The notes under the pieces: generated by a model | What the model saw: only the letters and a program-made list of their open reading frames with translations | Databases searched by the model: none | What the model was told of the DNA's origin: nothing | Translations under genes and position numbers: made by a program | Assembly: GCA_030847615.1 (NCBI GenBank) | Contig: JAUMIR010000004.1 | Location: forward strand, 274,559,501-274,623,500 | DNA: 64,000 nucleotides | Source of the DNA: Gambelia wislizenii | Lineage: Eukaryota > Chordata > Lepidosauria > Squamata > Crotaphytidae | Direction: 5' to 3' | Shown: one piece after another, positions 34,437 through 46,626 of the stretch | How the letters are laid out: each line of letters opens with the position of its first letter | How positions within the stretch are numbered: the stretch's first letter is position 1

Positions 34437-36234
34437 GGGTCGTTTACACGGGCAAATATTCCTCTAAATATACCACTAAGATAGCTCATAGTTCGCACGG
34501 ATCGCAGCACAGCATCGCCTCATTCAGAAGGGGGGAAGGTAAAACACCCAAATATAGTGTGGCAAGGGATGTCGTTACTTTTGCCGGTATATTTGCAATG
34601 TAGCGCATTATTGGCAGTGTAAACAACCATTCTGCTAAGAGCTACAGCGGAGCTTCACTGTGATTGGTTGATGCAGGGGTGATGATGCAGGGGTGGGCTT
34701 AAAAGAGGGGGGGAGGAAGGGAGAGTCAGTAGCGATAAGAGGAAACTTTAAAAAATCCTCTGCTATTTTGCAAGCCAGTTTGCAAACAAAAAGGATTCCC
34801 ATCAATTTTCAGTCAGGGAGCATTCCTTCTCATACTCTCTGCTGTTTTGCAAGTATGTAAAAGCTCCGTTCGTCAGCAGTGACCCTGTGCATGGGGGAGG
34901 GAGAGAAACCATTTCATGAAGGGCTGCAGCAGAGCTGCACTGCTATTTTGACAGTCTGTTTCTCTCTCTCTCTGGCTTTCCTCTATTTGGCAGAAAATGC
35001 TGTTAAGCAAGGAGGAAAACCTTCCATTTGATTTGTGGCCAGTGAGCTGGGGGGGGAGAGGCAAAGAGTGACTGCCTCTAAGCTGTTAAGCACACGGACC
35101 TTCTGTTTGATTTGTGGCCAGGGAGCTGGGTGGGGGGGAAGAGGCAAAGAGTGACTGCCTCTAAGCTGTTAAGCACAGAGTTCAGACCAGGGCAGACATT
35201 CCTATGGCATCCCTTTGTCTCTTCACAATGCTTGGCCATGCCCCCAGCACATTTGGCTGTGTGAACCTCAAAGCGGAAAAAATCAAAGGGCCGGTTTACA
35301 CAGCAGATTTATTGCGGCAACTTGCGGTTTAATTATTTTCCGCAGCTGTGCCAGTCAGGTTTTTTTTCTAATTATGTCGCTTTGAAGTTCAGACTTGAAT
35401 AAGTGTGGGGGGTGTGGCTCTGTGTGTCTCTGTAAATCTGCCTGTAAATGAACTCACTCCATAAAGCAGAGGGAGAGTAATCTCTCTGCTAAAAGTCTTG
35501 CTGCCATGCCGTGGATCACAAGTTTTTCCAGCTGCTCTCTCTCTCTCTGTCTCTCTATTTCCCCCTCCCTCCCTCCCCCAAGCAGAGAGAGAGAGAGAGA
35601 GGGAAAATAGCAGTTCAGCTTGCTACAGCCCTTTGTGAAATGGTTTCTCTCCCTCCCCCGTGCACAGGATAAAAGTGACAAACGAGCTTTTACATACTTT
35701 CAAACAGCAGAGGATGAGAAGGAATGCTCCCTGAATGAAAGTTGTTGGGAATCCTTTTTTTTTTTTTTTTTTTTTGCAAACTGGCTCGCAAAATAGCAGA
35801 CAGGATTTTTGCAAGTTTCTTCTCTAATGGCTACTGTCTTTGCCTCCTCCCTGCCCCTCTTTTAAGCCCACCCCGCATCATCAACCAATCATCAACCAGC
35901 TGTGCTTTAACCCTTAGCGGAATGCTAGTTTACACTGCCAATAAAGCACTACATTGCAAATATTCCTGCAAAAATAGCGACATGCCCTGCCATGCTATAT
36001 TTGGGTGTTTTACCTTCCCCCCTTCTGAATGAGGCGATGCTGTGCTGCGATCCGTGGGAACTATGAGCTATCTTAGCGGTATATTTAGGGGAATATTTGC
36101 CCATGTAAACGACCCCAAAGAGTCACAAAATATAGCTGTGTAAACATATACCGTGTAAACTACCCACCACTGATGTGGGAAAGCGCTAAAGCGCAACTTA
36201 ACACAATAAAACCTGCTGTGTAAACCAGCCCCTG
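34437..36234. mobile_element. Compound palindromic element nested in family A
   Basis: Arms at 34437-34915 and 35640-36113 are inverted copies: GGGTCGTTTACACGGGCAAA against TTTGCCCATGTAAACGACCC, and GAAACCATTTCATGAAGGGC against its inverse near 35635. A second end pair, GGGCCGGTTTACACAGCAG (35290) and CTGCTGTGTAAACCAGCCC (36213-36231), interleaves with the first. CCTGG occurs at both outer edges. The element is absent from other family A copies, so it is a later insertion. Confidence 0.75.
35024..35178 (+). repeat. Two-copy tandem repeat
   Basis: Unit of about 77 bp: TTTGATTTGTGGCCAG, a G-run, GGCAAAGAGTGACTGCCTCT and AAGCTGTTAAGCACA. Two nearly identical copies, inside the compound element. 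Confidence 0.9.
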
Positions 36235-36631
36235 GATTCTCGCGAGAAGACACTCGCGCGGGAAATTTAAAAACACACACACACACACACAAAAAAGTTC
36301 AGCAAAGTACTGAAACACATTTTAAAAGTCCCAAGTACCTGGGGGGGGGGTCATAAAAAGAGCGTACTCCACCTGGCTATCCCGATCGCACCCAGAAGCA
36401 TTTACGCATTAACACTGCATTCACATGAGTACAATGGCGTGTGGATTCACACACCAGCAATGCTGGCAACAAATCACTATGGGGGATCTATTGACGGGTT
36501 GGGCCATCAATAAAATAGGACAGTTTTTTTTTTACTTTAAATGATCGCAAAAGGGCGACATTGGTACGCGTGCTCTTTCACGACCATTAGGCATCCTTAT
36601 GATGCCTTATTTGCTGTGTCTGATAAAGTCC

Positions 36632-36790
36632 CTTGTGATTTTTCTGAACCTCTCTGTGACCTTTGATACCACCAATCATAGAACCCTTTTAGGAAGGCTG
36701 TTTGACATGGGAAATGGAGGCACTGTTTTTAGTAGTTCTGCTCTTATTTGGACAGCCAGTTCTGGGAGGTGGTGCTGGGGAACTGTTAGT
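36632..36790 (+). mobile_element. L2-clade LINE RT fragment
   Basis: The translation includes VTFDTTNHRTLLGRLFDMGN, then GGTVF. It corresponds to the L2 RT block usually reading FDTxDHxxLLxRLxxxG. The family A element above ends right at its left edge. Confidence 0.6.
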
Positions 36791-38009
36791 CTGCCTCATT
36801 AAGATTTCTTCTTGGCGTCTTCCTGGGTTTTTTGTGGGGGAGGGGGTTAGCTTTTACACAAGCCTGCAATGGACCTAACACAAAGCATTTTTCTCCCATT
36901 GAATTCAAAGCTAATTTCAGTGGGAGAAGAGAATAAAAAACAACTGTCTCCAGATCAATAACTGCCCACTCCATCACCACAACAGAGCATAGAATATGGG
37001 GTAGCTTCATACTCAGGCACAGCACATCAACACATGGGAGGGGGTGTTTGAGCACCATTGTTGACCATCCTTGCTTGGAATGGTTTGATACTGTTTCCAG
37101 GAGTGTTGGAGGAACATCTGCCATTTTTATCCCATATGGGGTTTTCTGAGATGTCTGTTTTCCCTGCTCTTCATGGTTTAGGCAGGTTTATTGTATATTG
37201 GCCATTCTGCCAGTGTAGCAGCATTGTATCCACACACATACACCCCAATTAGAGTATTAAGGTGCTTTGTAAATCACCTTGCAAATATGAATTGAGTGCA
37301 ATCTATGATGACATCAGTTTGTTGTGAGTTTTGCGGAGCTACCATATGACCTGACCTACCATTACTCAGATTAGCAAAACTTACCTAGTGAAAATTATGC
37401 AGGCCTATCCCCTTAGTGTAATAGGTATATATTAGAGCTAGTGAAAATAGGACTGGTTGTTTCTGACTCTGTCTGGCTCATCCTTATCCTTCTTTGTTCC
37501 CAACCCCTCTGAATCTAACTGATGTTATCCTTCAATACATCTAAAACTGGAAAGGTTATTACAAAATTACACTCTGCTTATATACAAGCACCTGGCAGTC
37601 AATGTTTTCATGTATCTATAAGATGTGCTTAAATTAAAAGGCTGTTGTACACTGACCATGTAACTCAGAAGTTTAAAAAGTGGTGTGTGTCCCCCAGGCC
37701 ACTGGCCTATAGAGTCCTGAAAAAGATGAGATGGGGGTGATAATACCTGAAAGCATTGTAAAATGTAAAATGGCCCTCTCTCCCCCCACCAGGCTTGGGA
37801 TAATTATTTGGGATTGGGGGCAAAAATCTTCCTCCCACATGGGGAGGGTACAATGGGAGTGTTGTCCTCCTGAGATTTAATGTGGCCCCTGAGTCCTGGG
37901 AAAGTGCAAACTTGTGATCCAGCTCAATAGCGTTGGCTGCTTTTCTTGGTCTGAGGCCAAGAACTATCCTAGCCTGCTCCTATATGAAAAATTGTCTTTG
38001 GAACCTTGA
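36791..38009. other. No gene seen
   Basis: CA8 intron 2. May contain diverged L2 sequence, but I cannot delimit it. Confidence 0.45.
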
Positions 38010-39000
38010 TCCTAGGACCATTACTACTACTACTATTATGATTACTACTGCAACACTGGGACTCAAAGTGGCATACAAACCGAATATAGTTGTCTGCAGA
38101 CAATTTAAAATGCAATCAAAAATATCAGTTTAAAACCTTTAAAAGTTATTTTTAAAATGCAGTTAAACAATCTAGGGCTTGTCTACACTGGCAGAAAAGC
38201 CCAAACCCACCTCATAGCCACTGTGGATGTTTTTAATCTGCAGCAGCCCCGTAAATGCCACACTCACCAAGGCTTCTCCAGAATATCCTGCCACACTGTA
38301 ATCGTAGCCAAACTCACAGCAATGTAGAAGGGCAGTCCAATGCTAATCAACGTGTCCTATACAACACATTATTTTTGGCCACACAGCTGGGGCTGCTCGG
38401 GGGGGGGTCTGTTCACTCATGCATGAGAATATACATTGTCCCAGAGTACTGTGGAGATATGCACACAATAGAAAGATTTTAAAAATCCAAAAAAGCACAG
38501 CAGGACAGAGTCCCGTGCACCAGAAGCCTTACGCCCAGCTTTGCACCGAAGCCAATCCATGGCCACCACATGGCCAGTAATCGAGGTTTTCCTCTGAAAT
38601 ACAAATCAAACCATGAATCTTTTAGACCTGAATTTTCCTGCAGAAACCCCAATGAAGATGCTAATCATCACAAACATCATGTGGCAACGGTGCTACAACT
38701 ATGCAGTGAGTACGAGTTTTATTTTGCTCATGTAGATAAGCCCCTAGAGAATTATAACCATTCTAAAATCTGGTAGAAGACAGAAGATGAATATCAAGAC
38801 AACACGCTTTTGCCTGTTCCAGTCAATTCCTAAAAGCCTGTTGGAAAGGAAACGTCTTCACTTGCTGGCAGAAGGATAGCGAGTCACCATAGCCTCCCTG
38901 GGCAGGGAGTTCCACCAAAAAGCCCCTCTCCCTTCTTCCCCAATGTACCTGAGAAAGTGGTGGGACCTTGTGCATGTAAAACATGTGGTCTATGATTTCT
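38010..39000 (+). repeat. L2-type LINE 3' part, split by a MITE
   Basis: The first part, 38010-38174, has an ACTACTACTACTATTATG run and GGGACTCAAAGTGGCATAC. The second part, 38744-39000, has AAAAGCCTGTTGGAAAGGAA and TCTTCACTTGCTGGCAGAAG, then CTCCCTGGGCAGGGAGTTCC. Both are typical L2/CR1 3' UTR blocks of reptiles. Confidence 0.6.
38175..38743. mobile_element. MITE with GGGCTTGTCTACA ends
   Basis: Starts GGGCTTGTCTACACTGGCAG and ends CTCATGTAGATAAGCCC. CTA flanks both sides (38172-38174 and 38744-38746). Same ends as 23153-23688. Confidence 0.78.
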
Positions 39001-41389
39001 CTCCAAAGAGATCTAGATTACTGTTGACTACTACTTTAAGGTATTCTCTTCTGAGTCTGTACAAGAAGACCTTAGGTTCTGCAACAATCCTCTTCATGTC
39101 TCTTGCCTTTTCATTGGAGGCACAGTGAGTCACCAATTTGGGAAATGTAGGTATAATATATGTGCAAACAAATATATATACCTATGATGTCACTACCATC
39201 ACAACAAGAACACCAGTGAGATTTGGGTCCAGGGTTAGTATGTCTAGGGAAGGGCTTATTTTGAAATGGCTATCGTTTAATATGCAACCCAAATTCATTG
39301 CCTAAAGTGGAGAGTCAACCCTCTTCATAATCAAATTGTCTATGACTTCCATTGCATACCTAGCTTCTTAGGTAACTCCTAATTTTCTAAGCAACCAAAA
39401 GCTGACTTCATTCCTTGGTAACCCCTGAGCTGTCTTGCAACTCTGCTTTCATCCCCTAGTCTTCTCTTTTTATTGTTTTTTTTTTTCCGTCATGGACCCT
39501 ATGCAGAGCAAACAAGCTTAATTTGTGAGTCTACATGTTTGTTGTTGTTAACTGCCATTGACTTTGACCTATGGTGACCCTATGAATAAGAGACCTCCAA
39601 GTCACCCCATTATCAACACCCATATTAGCACTAAACAAGAAAAGGGTTCGTTTGACTTAACCATTCCCATAAGCAAAATTCAGCTAAAAATACATCTAAA
39701 TTAATTTACTGCAGAGGGCATAATGATGCCTCTCAGTACCCACAGTTGCTGGGAAACATGAGTGAGAAGGTACTGTTGCATCTGTGTCCTGCTTGTGAGT
39801 TCCCATACACACCTGGTTATCCACTGTGAGAACTTTATGCTGCAAGAGATATGCCTTTGGTCGATCCAGGATGATTCTTCTTACATGTTTATGTTCTACA
39901 ATAACTAGACTACTGAATGAAGGACAGTGATATGTACAACCTAGATCTACAAATTATAACAATATATAACAATACAATGTTATAAATGTGGTGAGAAGTC
40001 GGGCAAGTCGGAATACAATCCCATGGACAACAGGTACTTTCATGGGTTTGTATGAAAGCAGCATTGTGACCTGGGTCCAGATGGCATAGGTTGTAATGAG
40101 ATATGCTGCTGAATGGACAGAACAGAACAGAGAAAGTAAACACAGTGGTCTGTAGAGAGTTGATTTAAAGGGTTTGCAGGGGTAAGAAAGTGACTGGGAC
40201 TCTATAGGCTGACTTTTCTAGAGGCACCTACCTTCACTTCCCCTATCACCCTTTCGTCAGCATTCTGTCATATGCCCATATACTCAGGAGTGTAGCTATG
40301 GAATTCTTTCAGTTGTAATGAATATTTTATTATCCCTAGATTAGACTCACATCATCTAGAATTCCTAGGACATGATATAGGACAGCTTCTGGCATGTTTA
40401 GGACTGTGGCTCAGATGGCTAGATCTCCAATCTATGTCATCAAAGCATTAAACAAACAAGCAGTAATCCTGTATTCCCCTAAGAGCACAAATGGGCATTT
40501 CCTTTTCATCTAAATAAGGACATGTGGGATCTTCCCTTGGAGGTACATTTCCTCAAGGTAATCTATTGCAGGCAGAACCTGCTTGAGCTCTAAAATCTTC
40601 AGGGAAGTCCTTTCCTCCCACAACCTTCTTAAATTTGTTTGGTGGGAACATGGGAGAGGGCCTTCTTGGTGGCTGCACTGCCCATTCTCCCATTCTCTTG
40701 TGCCACACCATCTCTCAATTTCTCTGCATCCCATTTCTTATAGTTATTTTTAAGAAAGAGTGAATACAACGATATGTTGAACCCACCCTTAACTGAACAG
40801 TCCCAGAGCATAATCCTTCCATTGTCTGTTACGGATGGCTTCATTGTGTCATTATATTAATTCCTTTTAAAAGTAACATGCTAAGCTCTGCTTTTTAGAG
40901 TGTATCAAACTGTACCAGGAGCCATATGCAGTCCAAAGGCCATAGTTTCTTTCCTCATGATCTAGAAGATTCCCAGTTTTTCTGTCATAATAGAAATTAT
41001 TGCAAGTTCAACAACAGGATACATTTCAGCTCATGTTTTAAGCTTTTCTCTTATAACCAGAAGACAGTTAACTATGAAAAAAAGGTTGTAGAAGACTCAT
41101 ACCTCTCCTTCCCCATGTACAACTGAAGGAGGATAAGCAACAGGTCCTTTTAGTTCTGTATTGTTTACTCTGACTAGTAGCTTTAGTCAAGGATTTCTGC
41201 TATAGATCTTTCTCATCATCTGCTCTGTGATCCTTTTAACTGCTCAATGATTTGCATCAGAGAGTCTGACAAGCTACTTTCTGCATGCAAACCATTTCAC
41301 AACTATGCAGATAACAGTCACTTCCCCAAAGTTGGGGTTTTTCTTAACTTTAAAATATTGTATTGCAATCCACAACCAAATTTTCAGGA
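39001..41389. other. No gene; scattered repeat pieces
   Basis: 39540-39605 (GTTGTTGTTAACTGCCATTG, ATGGTGACCCTATGAATAAG) is a BovB-type 3' tail. 40620-40740 resembles an L2 3' UTR (GGGAGAGGGCCTTCTTGGTG). The rest is featureless. Confidence 0.5.
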
Positions 41390-41816
41390 ACAAAATCTAA
41401 ACTGACATTAGCATTAAATCACCAGGAACAGATGGCACACCAATAGGACTGCTCCAAGCCACAGAGACAGAATCTACTCTAGTTCTAACTAAAATCTGTC
41501 AACAAATATAGAAAACAAAAAAAAAATGGTTCACAGACTGGAAACACTGAGTATACATTCCACTCCCCAAGAAAGGGGACACCAGGAATTGCAGTAACCA
41601 CAAGACCATTGCATTAATTTCCCATGCAAGCAAAGTGAGGATCAAAATTCCACAACAAATACTTTTACCATATATGGAGTGAGAAATGTCAGATATCCAG
41701 GCTGGGTTCAGGAAAGGAAGAGGCATTAGAGATCCTATTGCAAACATATGTTGGATAATGGAGTGCACCAAAGAATTTCAAAAAGAAAATCAGCCTGTGC
41801 ATTATAGATTATAGCA
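41390..41816 (+). mobile_element. BovB/RTE LINE, RT part 1
   Basis: Translates in pieces as PLPKKGDTRNCSNHKTIALI, SDIQAGFRKGRGIRDPIANI and IIDYSKA, the classic BovB RT order. The copy is cut at TTATAGATTATAGCA (41802-41816), which is repeated at 44931-44945 where the ORF resumes. Confidence 0.85.
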
Positions 41817-41935
41817 AAGCTATATTTTGCCAAGCTAGCCAGATTTCAAATTGTAAATGTCAGTCTCTGCAAAAGAAACAAAAGATAATTCAACTCAGCC
41901 AAGAGATATAATACGCCCATCTGTCTACTACATTC
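41817..41935. other. Unassigned piece between BovB and CR1
   Basis: Lies inside the 15-bp duplication but beyond the CR1 tail. Origin unknown; possibly carried with the inserted CR1. Confidence 0.4.
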
Positions 41936-42929
41936 CATAGAACCATAGAATCATAGAGTTAGAAGAGACCACAAGGGTCATCCACTCCACCCCCTTCCAT
42001 GCAGGAATAAACAATCAAAGCATTCCTGACGGATAGCCATCCAGCCTCTGCTTAAAAACCTTCAAAGAGAGTTCACCACACTCCGAGGCAGTGTGTTCCA
42101 CTGCTGAACAGCTCTTACTGTCAGGAAGTTCTTCCTAATGTTTTGATGGAATCTCTTTTCCTGTAGTTTGAGTCCATTGCTATGTGTCCTAGTCTCTGGT
42201 GCCACAGAAAACAAGCTTGCTCTATCCTCAGTATAACATCCCTACAAATATTTAAACATGGCTATCATCTCCTCTCTTAACCTTCTCTTCCACAGGCTAA
42301 ACATACCCAGCTCCCTAAGCCACTCCTCATAGGGCATGGCTTCCAGACATTTCACCATTTTGGTCACCCTCTTCTGGACACACTCCAGCTTGTCAACATC
42401 CTCCTTGAATTGTGGTGCCCAGAACTGTACACAGGATTCCAGGTGAGGCCTGACCAAAACAGAGTGGCACTATTATTTCCCTCAATCTAGGCACAACTTG
42501 TTTTTGAGAAATCCATGTTGGCTTTTAGTGATCACGGCATTCCTTTCTAAGTGCTTAAAGACTTTCTGTTTAATGATCTGCTCTAGAATCTTTCTTAGGA
42601 TTGATGTCAGGCTGACTGGGTGGTAATTATTTGGGTTTTCTCCCCCCCCCTTTTTTTTTTTTTAGATGGGTACAACATTTGCCCTCCTCCAGTCTGCTGG
42701 GACCTCTCCTGTTTCCAGGATTTCTCAAAGATTGTTGACAGTGGTTCTGAGATTACTTCTGCCAGTTCTTTTAATATCCTTGAATGAAGTTCATCTAGCC
42801 CTGGAGACTTGAATTCATTTAGAGTAGTCAGGTATTCCTTTACTACCTCTTTACCAATTCTGTGCTGCATTTCACCTTGTGGTAATGGGTAGACTCCATC
42901 TCCCATTATCTTCCAGCAAAGCATCAGGT

Positions 42930-43650
42930 AAACAAAGGTTTAACTGGGGGTCTGGAGAGGGGTGGCACCTTTGGGGCCAGCATCATCACAGATATCACAG
43001 GTCACAAGGGACACTGACCAATTAAGACTTACAGAGTGGTGATCTCCCAGAAACCTCCAAGACAAGGTAATAAACACTGCCTTGGGGCCACAAGGCAGAG
43101 AGAAGAACAAAGAGGCCCTGGGATGGGGAACACCTCATCCCAGAGAGAGAGAGCAGAGAAGAATAAAGGACCCTGAGATGGGGGAAGGCTGTTTGAGACA
43201 GATCTGATAACAGACATGTGGCTCACAGCCTCCTCTGAATTCAAGAGACTGAACTCCAGAGTCAGTGAGTAGATCAGGAATGTATTAGCTAGATGGCATT
43301 ATGGATTATGTTTATTTTTCCCACTTGGCTGGATGCTTAACTATATCTGTAACTTCTAAGAATGTACCTGGAAAGGGAGAGCCTTTCCATGAGAATTATC
43401 TGCATGCATAAGCTCTGCTTAGAATAAATAAACTTTTTCTAATCTTTCTTAAGCTGATGCGTACATGTGCCTGGTTTTGCTTGGTCGTTCCTCTCCTCTT
43501 CAGGATAGAAGGGAGGGGGAGGTGATCTCTGCAAGTGGCATGGAGGTAGAGATCCAAACCTCACAGTCTCCCTTTGAACTGTGTGAAAGGAGGGTAGAAT
43601 TCAAAGGGTGGTGGCGGAGGTGCAATTTAAGGGAAATCTCAGGCAGATGA
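42930..43650 (+). mobile_element. Unclassified insertion in CR1, LTR-like
   Basis: Separates the CR1 endonuclease and RT parts and has no CR1 similarity. It contains GAATAAATAAACTTTTTC (a polyadenylation-like signal) near 43420. The edges are not defined. Confidence 0.35.
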
Positions 43651-43664
43651 ATTCCCAAGATTCT

Positions 43665-43945
43665 GGAGATTTTCAAACGATCCTTGCCATGCAAGAATCG
43701 CCCGGGACAGTTGTGTCGCAGCAGCGCAGCAGAGGATCGATTTCGGACGACGCTGTCGCTGCTGCAAGATCGTCGGTCCCTCTCGCGCTAAGGCTTGGAG
43801 CCTGCCGTGCTATATTTGCCAAGATTTTATTCATGAAAACCGTGAATAAAATCTTGGCAAATATAGCGTGGCAGGCTCCAAGCCTTAGCGCGAGAGGGAC
43901 CGACGATCTCGCAGCAGTGGCGGCGTCCGAAATTGACCCCCTGAT
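43665..43945 (+). mobile_element. Family A foldback copy, right arm truncated
   Basis: Starts GGAGATTTTCAAACGATCC. The arms share GATCGTCGGTCCCTCTCGCG and CTAAGGCTTGGAGCCTGCC with their inverse, around a very short loop near 43840 (AAAAC). The outer part of the right arm is missing: GAAATTGACCCCC runs straight into CR1 sequence. It lies within the CR1 copy. Confidence 0.8.
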
Positions 43946-44429
43946 GATCCCCTAGTTGCCTCTTCCACTTTTTTAACAATTAAATTGTCTGTAAGGCAAG
44001 TGAGAAATTTGTTGGACCTTAAATTTTTGGAAGAGTTTGAATTCCAACAAATATCAGGATAGTTGAAATCCCTTATTACTACTACATCTCTCCTTTCTGA
44101 ATGTGTGGTCATCTGTTCCAGGAAGGCATCATCAAAGTCCTCAGTTTGGCTTGGATGTCTGTAGTAGACCTGGACAATGACATCCCTGTCATTTCTCTCC
44201 CCCTTGATTTTAACCCGGATGCTCTCAACCTGGCTTCCGGATTTCAGTCACGGATCTGTTCACAGGTGTACACATCCTTAATGTAAAATGCTACTCCACT
44301 GCCCTTCCTGTTTCATTGAAATAGATTATAACCCTCTATTACTATATCCAGTTATGTGACTCAACCCACCAGGTTTCAGTGATGCCTATTATATCATATT
44401 TGATGTGAAGTCGAAGGATTTCATTGCAT

Positions 44430-44515
44430 CCATTCCTTGGTTTTTTTTCTGGGCTGTGAGAAAGAAACTATTCCAGAAAACAGCCTCACAGCCTGGAAAA
44501 AACCCAAGGAAAATC
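44430..44515. mobile_element. Short palindromic MITE
   Basis: CCTTGGTTTTTTTTCTGGGC with CAGCCTGGAAAAAACCCAAGG forms a stem. Related to 31215. Inside CR1. Confidence 0.65.
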
Positions 44516-44930
44516 TATATCATATTTGTTTTGCTGTGCTAAGAGTTTGAGTTCATCCTGTTTATTTCCCATGCTGTGTGCATTAGTATAGAGACAACTA
44601 AGACCATGGGCCATTCCCCCCTATCTGCCTTTTAAAGGTTTTATTCCTCCTACTGTTGGGTTCTTGTACTATTTGCCTTGTTCTCTGTATAACATTTGGG
44701 CTATTATCTCCAGCACTTGAAGAACTCCTGACCTCAAGAATACTATCTCCCTCCCCCACACAACTCAGTTTAAAGCCCTCCTGATAAGATCTTTCAGACT
44801 CTTAAGCAAAAATATTCCTGCCAACTGCTGTGAAGTGCAACCCATCTCTTGCCAAGAGGTCCACCTCGCTGAAACTTCACACCATGGTCCAGGAAGCCAA
44901 ATCATTCTCGGCGGCACCATCTTGCTAGCT

Positions 44931-45019
44931 TTATAGATTATAGCATAGTCTTTGATTGGGTAGATCATATAAAATTATGGCTCACTCTTAGAGAAGTGTG
45001 TATGCCACAACATTTAATA
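44931..45019 (+). mobile_element. BovB RT part 2
   Basis: Reads IDYSIVFDWVDHIKLW, which follows directly on part 1 of the same ORF. Cut again at ATTTAATA (45012-45019) by a CR1. Confidence 0.8.
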
Positions 45020-45596
45020 CAAGTATAGTATCTAGATCAAGGGAAGTAATAGTGCCACTCTATTCTGCTTTTGTCAGACCTCACTTTGAATACTGTGTCC
45101 AGTTCTGGGCACCACAATTCAAGGAGGATGTTGACAAGCTGAAGTGTGTCCAGAAAAGGGTGACCAAAATGGTGAAATGTCTGAAAACCATGCCCTATGA
45201 GGAGTGGCTTATGGAGCTGGGTATGTTTAGCCTGGGGAAGAGAAGGTTAAGAGCGGACATGATAGCCATGTTTAAATATTTGAAGGGATGTCACACTAAG
45301 GGTGGAGAAAGCTTGTTTTTTGAGGCTCCAGACACTAGGACACATAGCAATGGACTCAAACTACAGGAAAAGAGGTTCTATTGAAACATTAGGAAGAACG
45401 TCCCGACAGTAAGAACTGTTCAGCAGTGGAACACACTGGCTCAGAGTGTTGTGGACTCTCTTTCTTTGGAGGTTTTTAAGCAGAGGCTGGATGGCTATCC
45501 GTCAGGAATGCTTTGATTGTTTATTCCTGCATGGCAGGGGGTTGGACTAGATGACCCTTATGGTCTCTTCCAACTCTATGATTCTATGATTCTATG
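45020..45596 (+). mobile_element. CR1 LINE 3' part, plus strand
   Basis: An open stretch includes [40 protein letters not shown] and [19 protein letters not shown] (CR1 RT C-terminus). It ends with TTCTATGATTCTATGATT. ATTTAATA is found on both sides (45012-45019 and 45597-45604). Confidence 0.88.
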
Positions 45597-45604
45597 ATTT
45601 AATA

Positions 45605-46274
45605 GTCCGGATGTGTAACCTGTACTCAAGACAAGAGGCTACCCTCAGGACATAATATGGATAAATTGAATGGTTTCCAATTGGCAAGGGGGTCAGGCAA
45701 GGCTGCATTTTATCACCCTGTTTATCACCCTATCTGTTTAAATCTGTTTAACTTGTATGCTGAACATGTCATACATAAGGTGGGATTAGACAGGGAAGAA
45801 GGAGGCATGAAAAGTGGAGGAAGGGATAGCAATAATTTGAGATATGCAGATGATGTCATATTACTAACAAAAAATAGCAAAGAATTGGTACGATTACTGA
45901 ACAAAGTCAAGGAAGAAAGTGCAAAGGCTGAAAATTAAGAAAACAAAAATAATGACCACAGAAGGTTCACATAACTTTAAAGTAGATGATGAAGACATTG
46001 AAATAGTTCAAGATTTTCTATCCCTTGTCTCAATCATTAATCTGAATGGAGAGTGTAGTCAAGAAATCAGAAGAAGATCAGGACTTGGAAAGGCAGTTAT
46101 GAAGTTCTAAAGATATATCATTGAATATTAAAGTAAGGATTGTCCATACTATCATATTTCCAATTTCTATGTATGGTTGTTAAAGCTGGACAGTGAAGAA
46201 AGCTGACGGGAAGAAAATCATTTGAAATGTGGTGCTGAAGAAGAGTTCTATGACAAATATGTAAATGAATCTAA
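45605..46274 (+). mobile_element. BovB RT part 3
   Basis: Continues the ORF with LFNLYAEHVIHKVGLDREEG, NNLRYADDVILLTKNSKELV (the YADD catalytic motif) and KVKEESAKAE, then VDDEDIEIVQDFLSLVSIIN. Several frameshifts. Split at 46275 by a family A foldback. Confidence 0.88.
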
Positions 46275-46626
46275 GGAGATTTTTGGATGCCTCTTTCAGG
46301 CTCTTGCCGCGCAAGCAGCCTCCGGAGCAGTAACGAGGCTGCCGCGTGGTAAGGGATCCATTTTGGACGATGCCGTTTCTCTCTCGGCGGCGTCCGTGAC
46401 TCTTGCGGCTAGCATTGGAGGCGGCCGTGCTGTTTTTCACTCACAGAAGTTGTCCGTGAGTGAAAAACAGCGCGGCCGCCTCCAATGCTAGCCGCAAGAA
46501 TCATGGATAACGCCGAGAGAGAAACGGCGTCGTCCAAAATTGGACCCCTTGCCACGCGGCAGCCTCGTTACTGCTCTGGAGGCTGCTTGTGTGGCAAGAG
46601 CCTGAAAGAGGCGTCCGAAAATCTCC
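46275..46626 (+). mobile_element. Family A foldback copy
   Basis: A 352-bp inverted repeat. It starts GGAGATTTTTGGATGCCTCT and ends AGAGGCGTCCGAAAATCTCC, with flanks TAA and TTA. The arms include CTTGCGGCTAGCATTGGAGG and its inverse, and GGATCCATTTTGGACGATGC. The centre is CAGAAGTTGTCCGTGAG. The equivalent BovB site at 62865-62880 is uninterrupted. Confidence 0.88.

Larger units (their letters stand above)
34261..36631 (-). mobile_element. Family A transposon, longest copy
   Basis: Starts GGACTTTATCAGACC and ends TGTGTCTGATAAAGTCC. CTT flanks both sides (34258-34260 and 36632-36634, within CCTTG). Body text is shared with the copies at 1, 11407 and 56274 (TATGCTGGCAAAAGAAC, ATTAGGCATCCTTATGATGC). 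A further composite element sits inside at about 34437-36234. No transposase frame. Confidence 0.85.
41936..44930 (-). mobile_element. CR1 LINE inserted in BovB
   Basis: Minus-strand CR1 with recognisable domains in order: a 5' block near 44900-44690; endonuclease text VVVIRDFNYPDICWN and VEEATRG (44090-43960); RT text LNEFKSPGLDELHSRILKEL and ISEPLSTIFEKSWK (42830-42700); then [17 protein letters not shown] and [19 protein letters not shown] (42457-42245); and the 3' tail (41940). Stops, deletions and two insertions show it is dead. The block is bounded by a perfect 15-bp duplication, TTATAGATTATAGCA. Confidence 0.85.

Noticed and set aside
43665..43945. Perfect hairpin read as a microRNA precursor
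   Set aside because: The stem is far too long and it belongs to a repeated transposon family.
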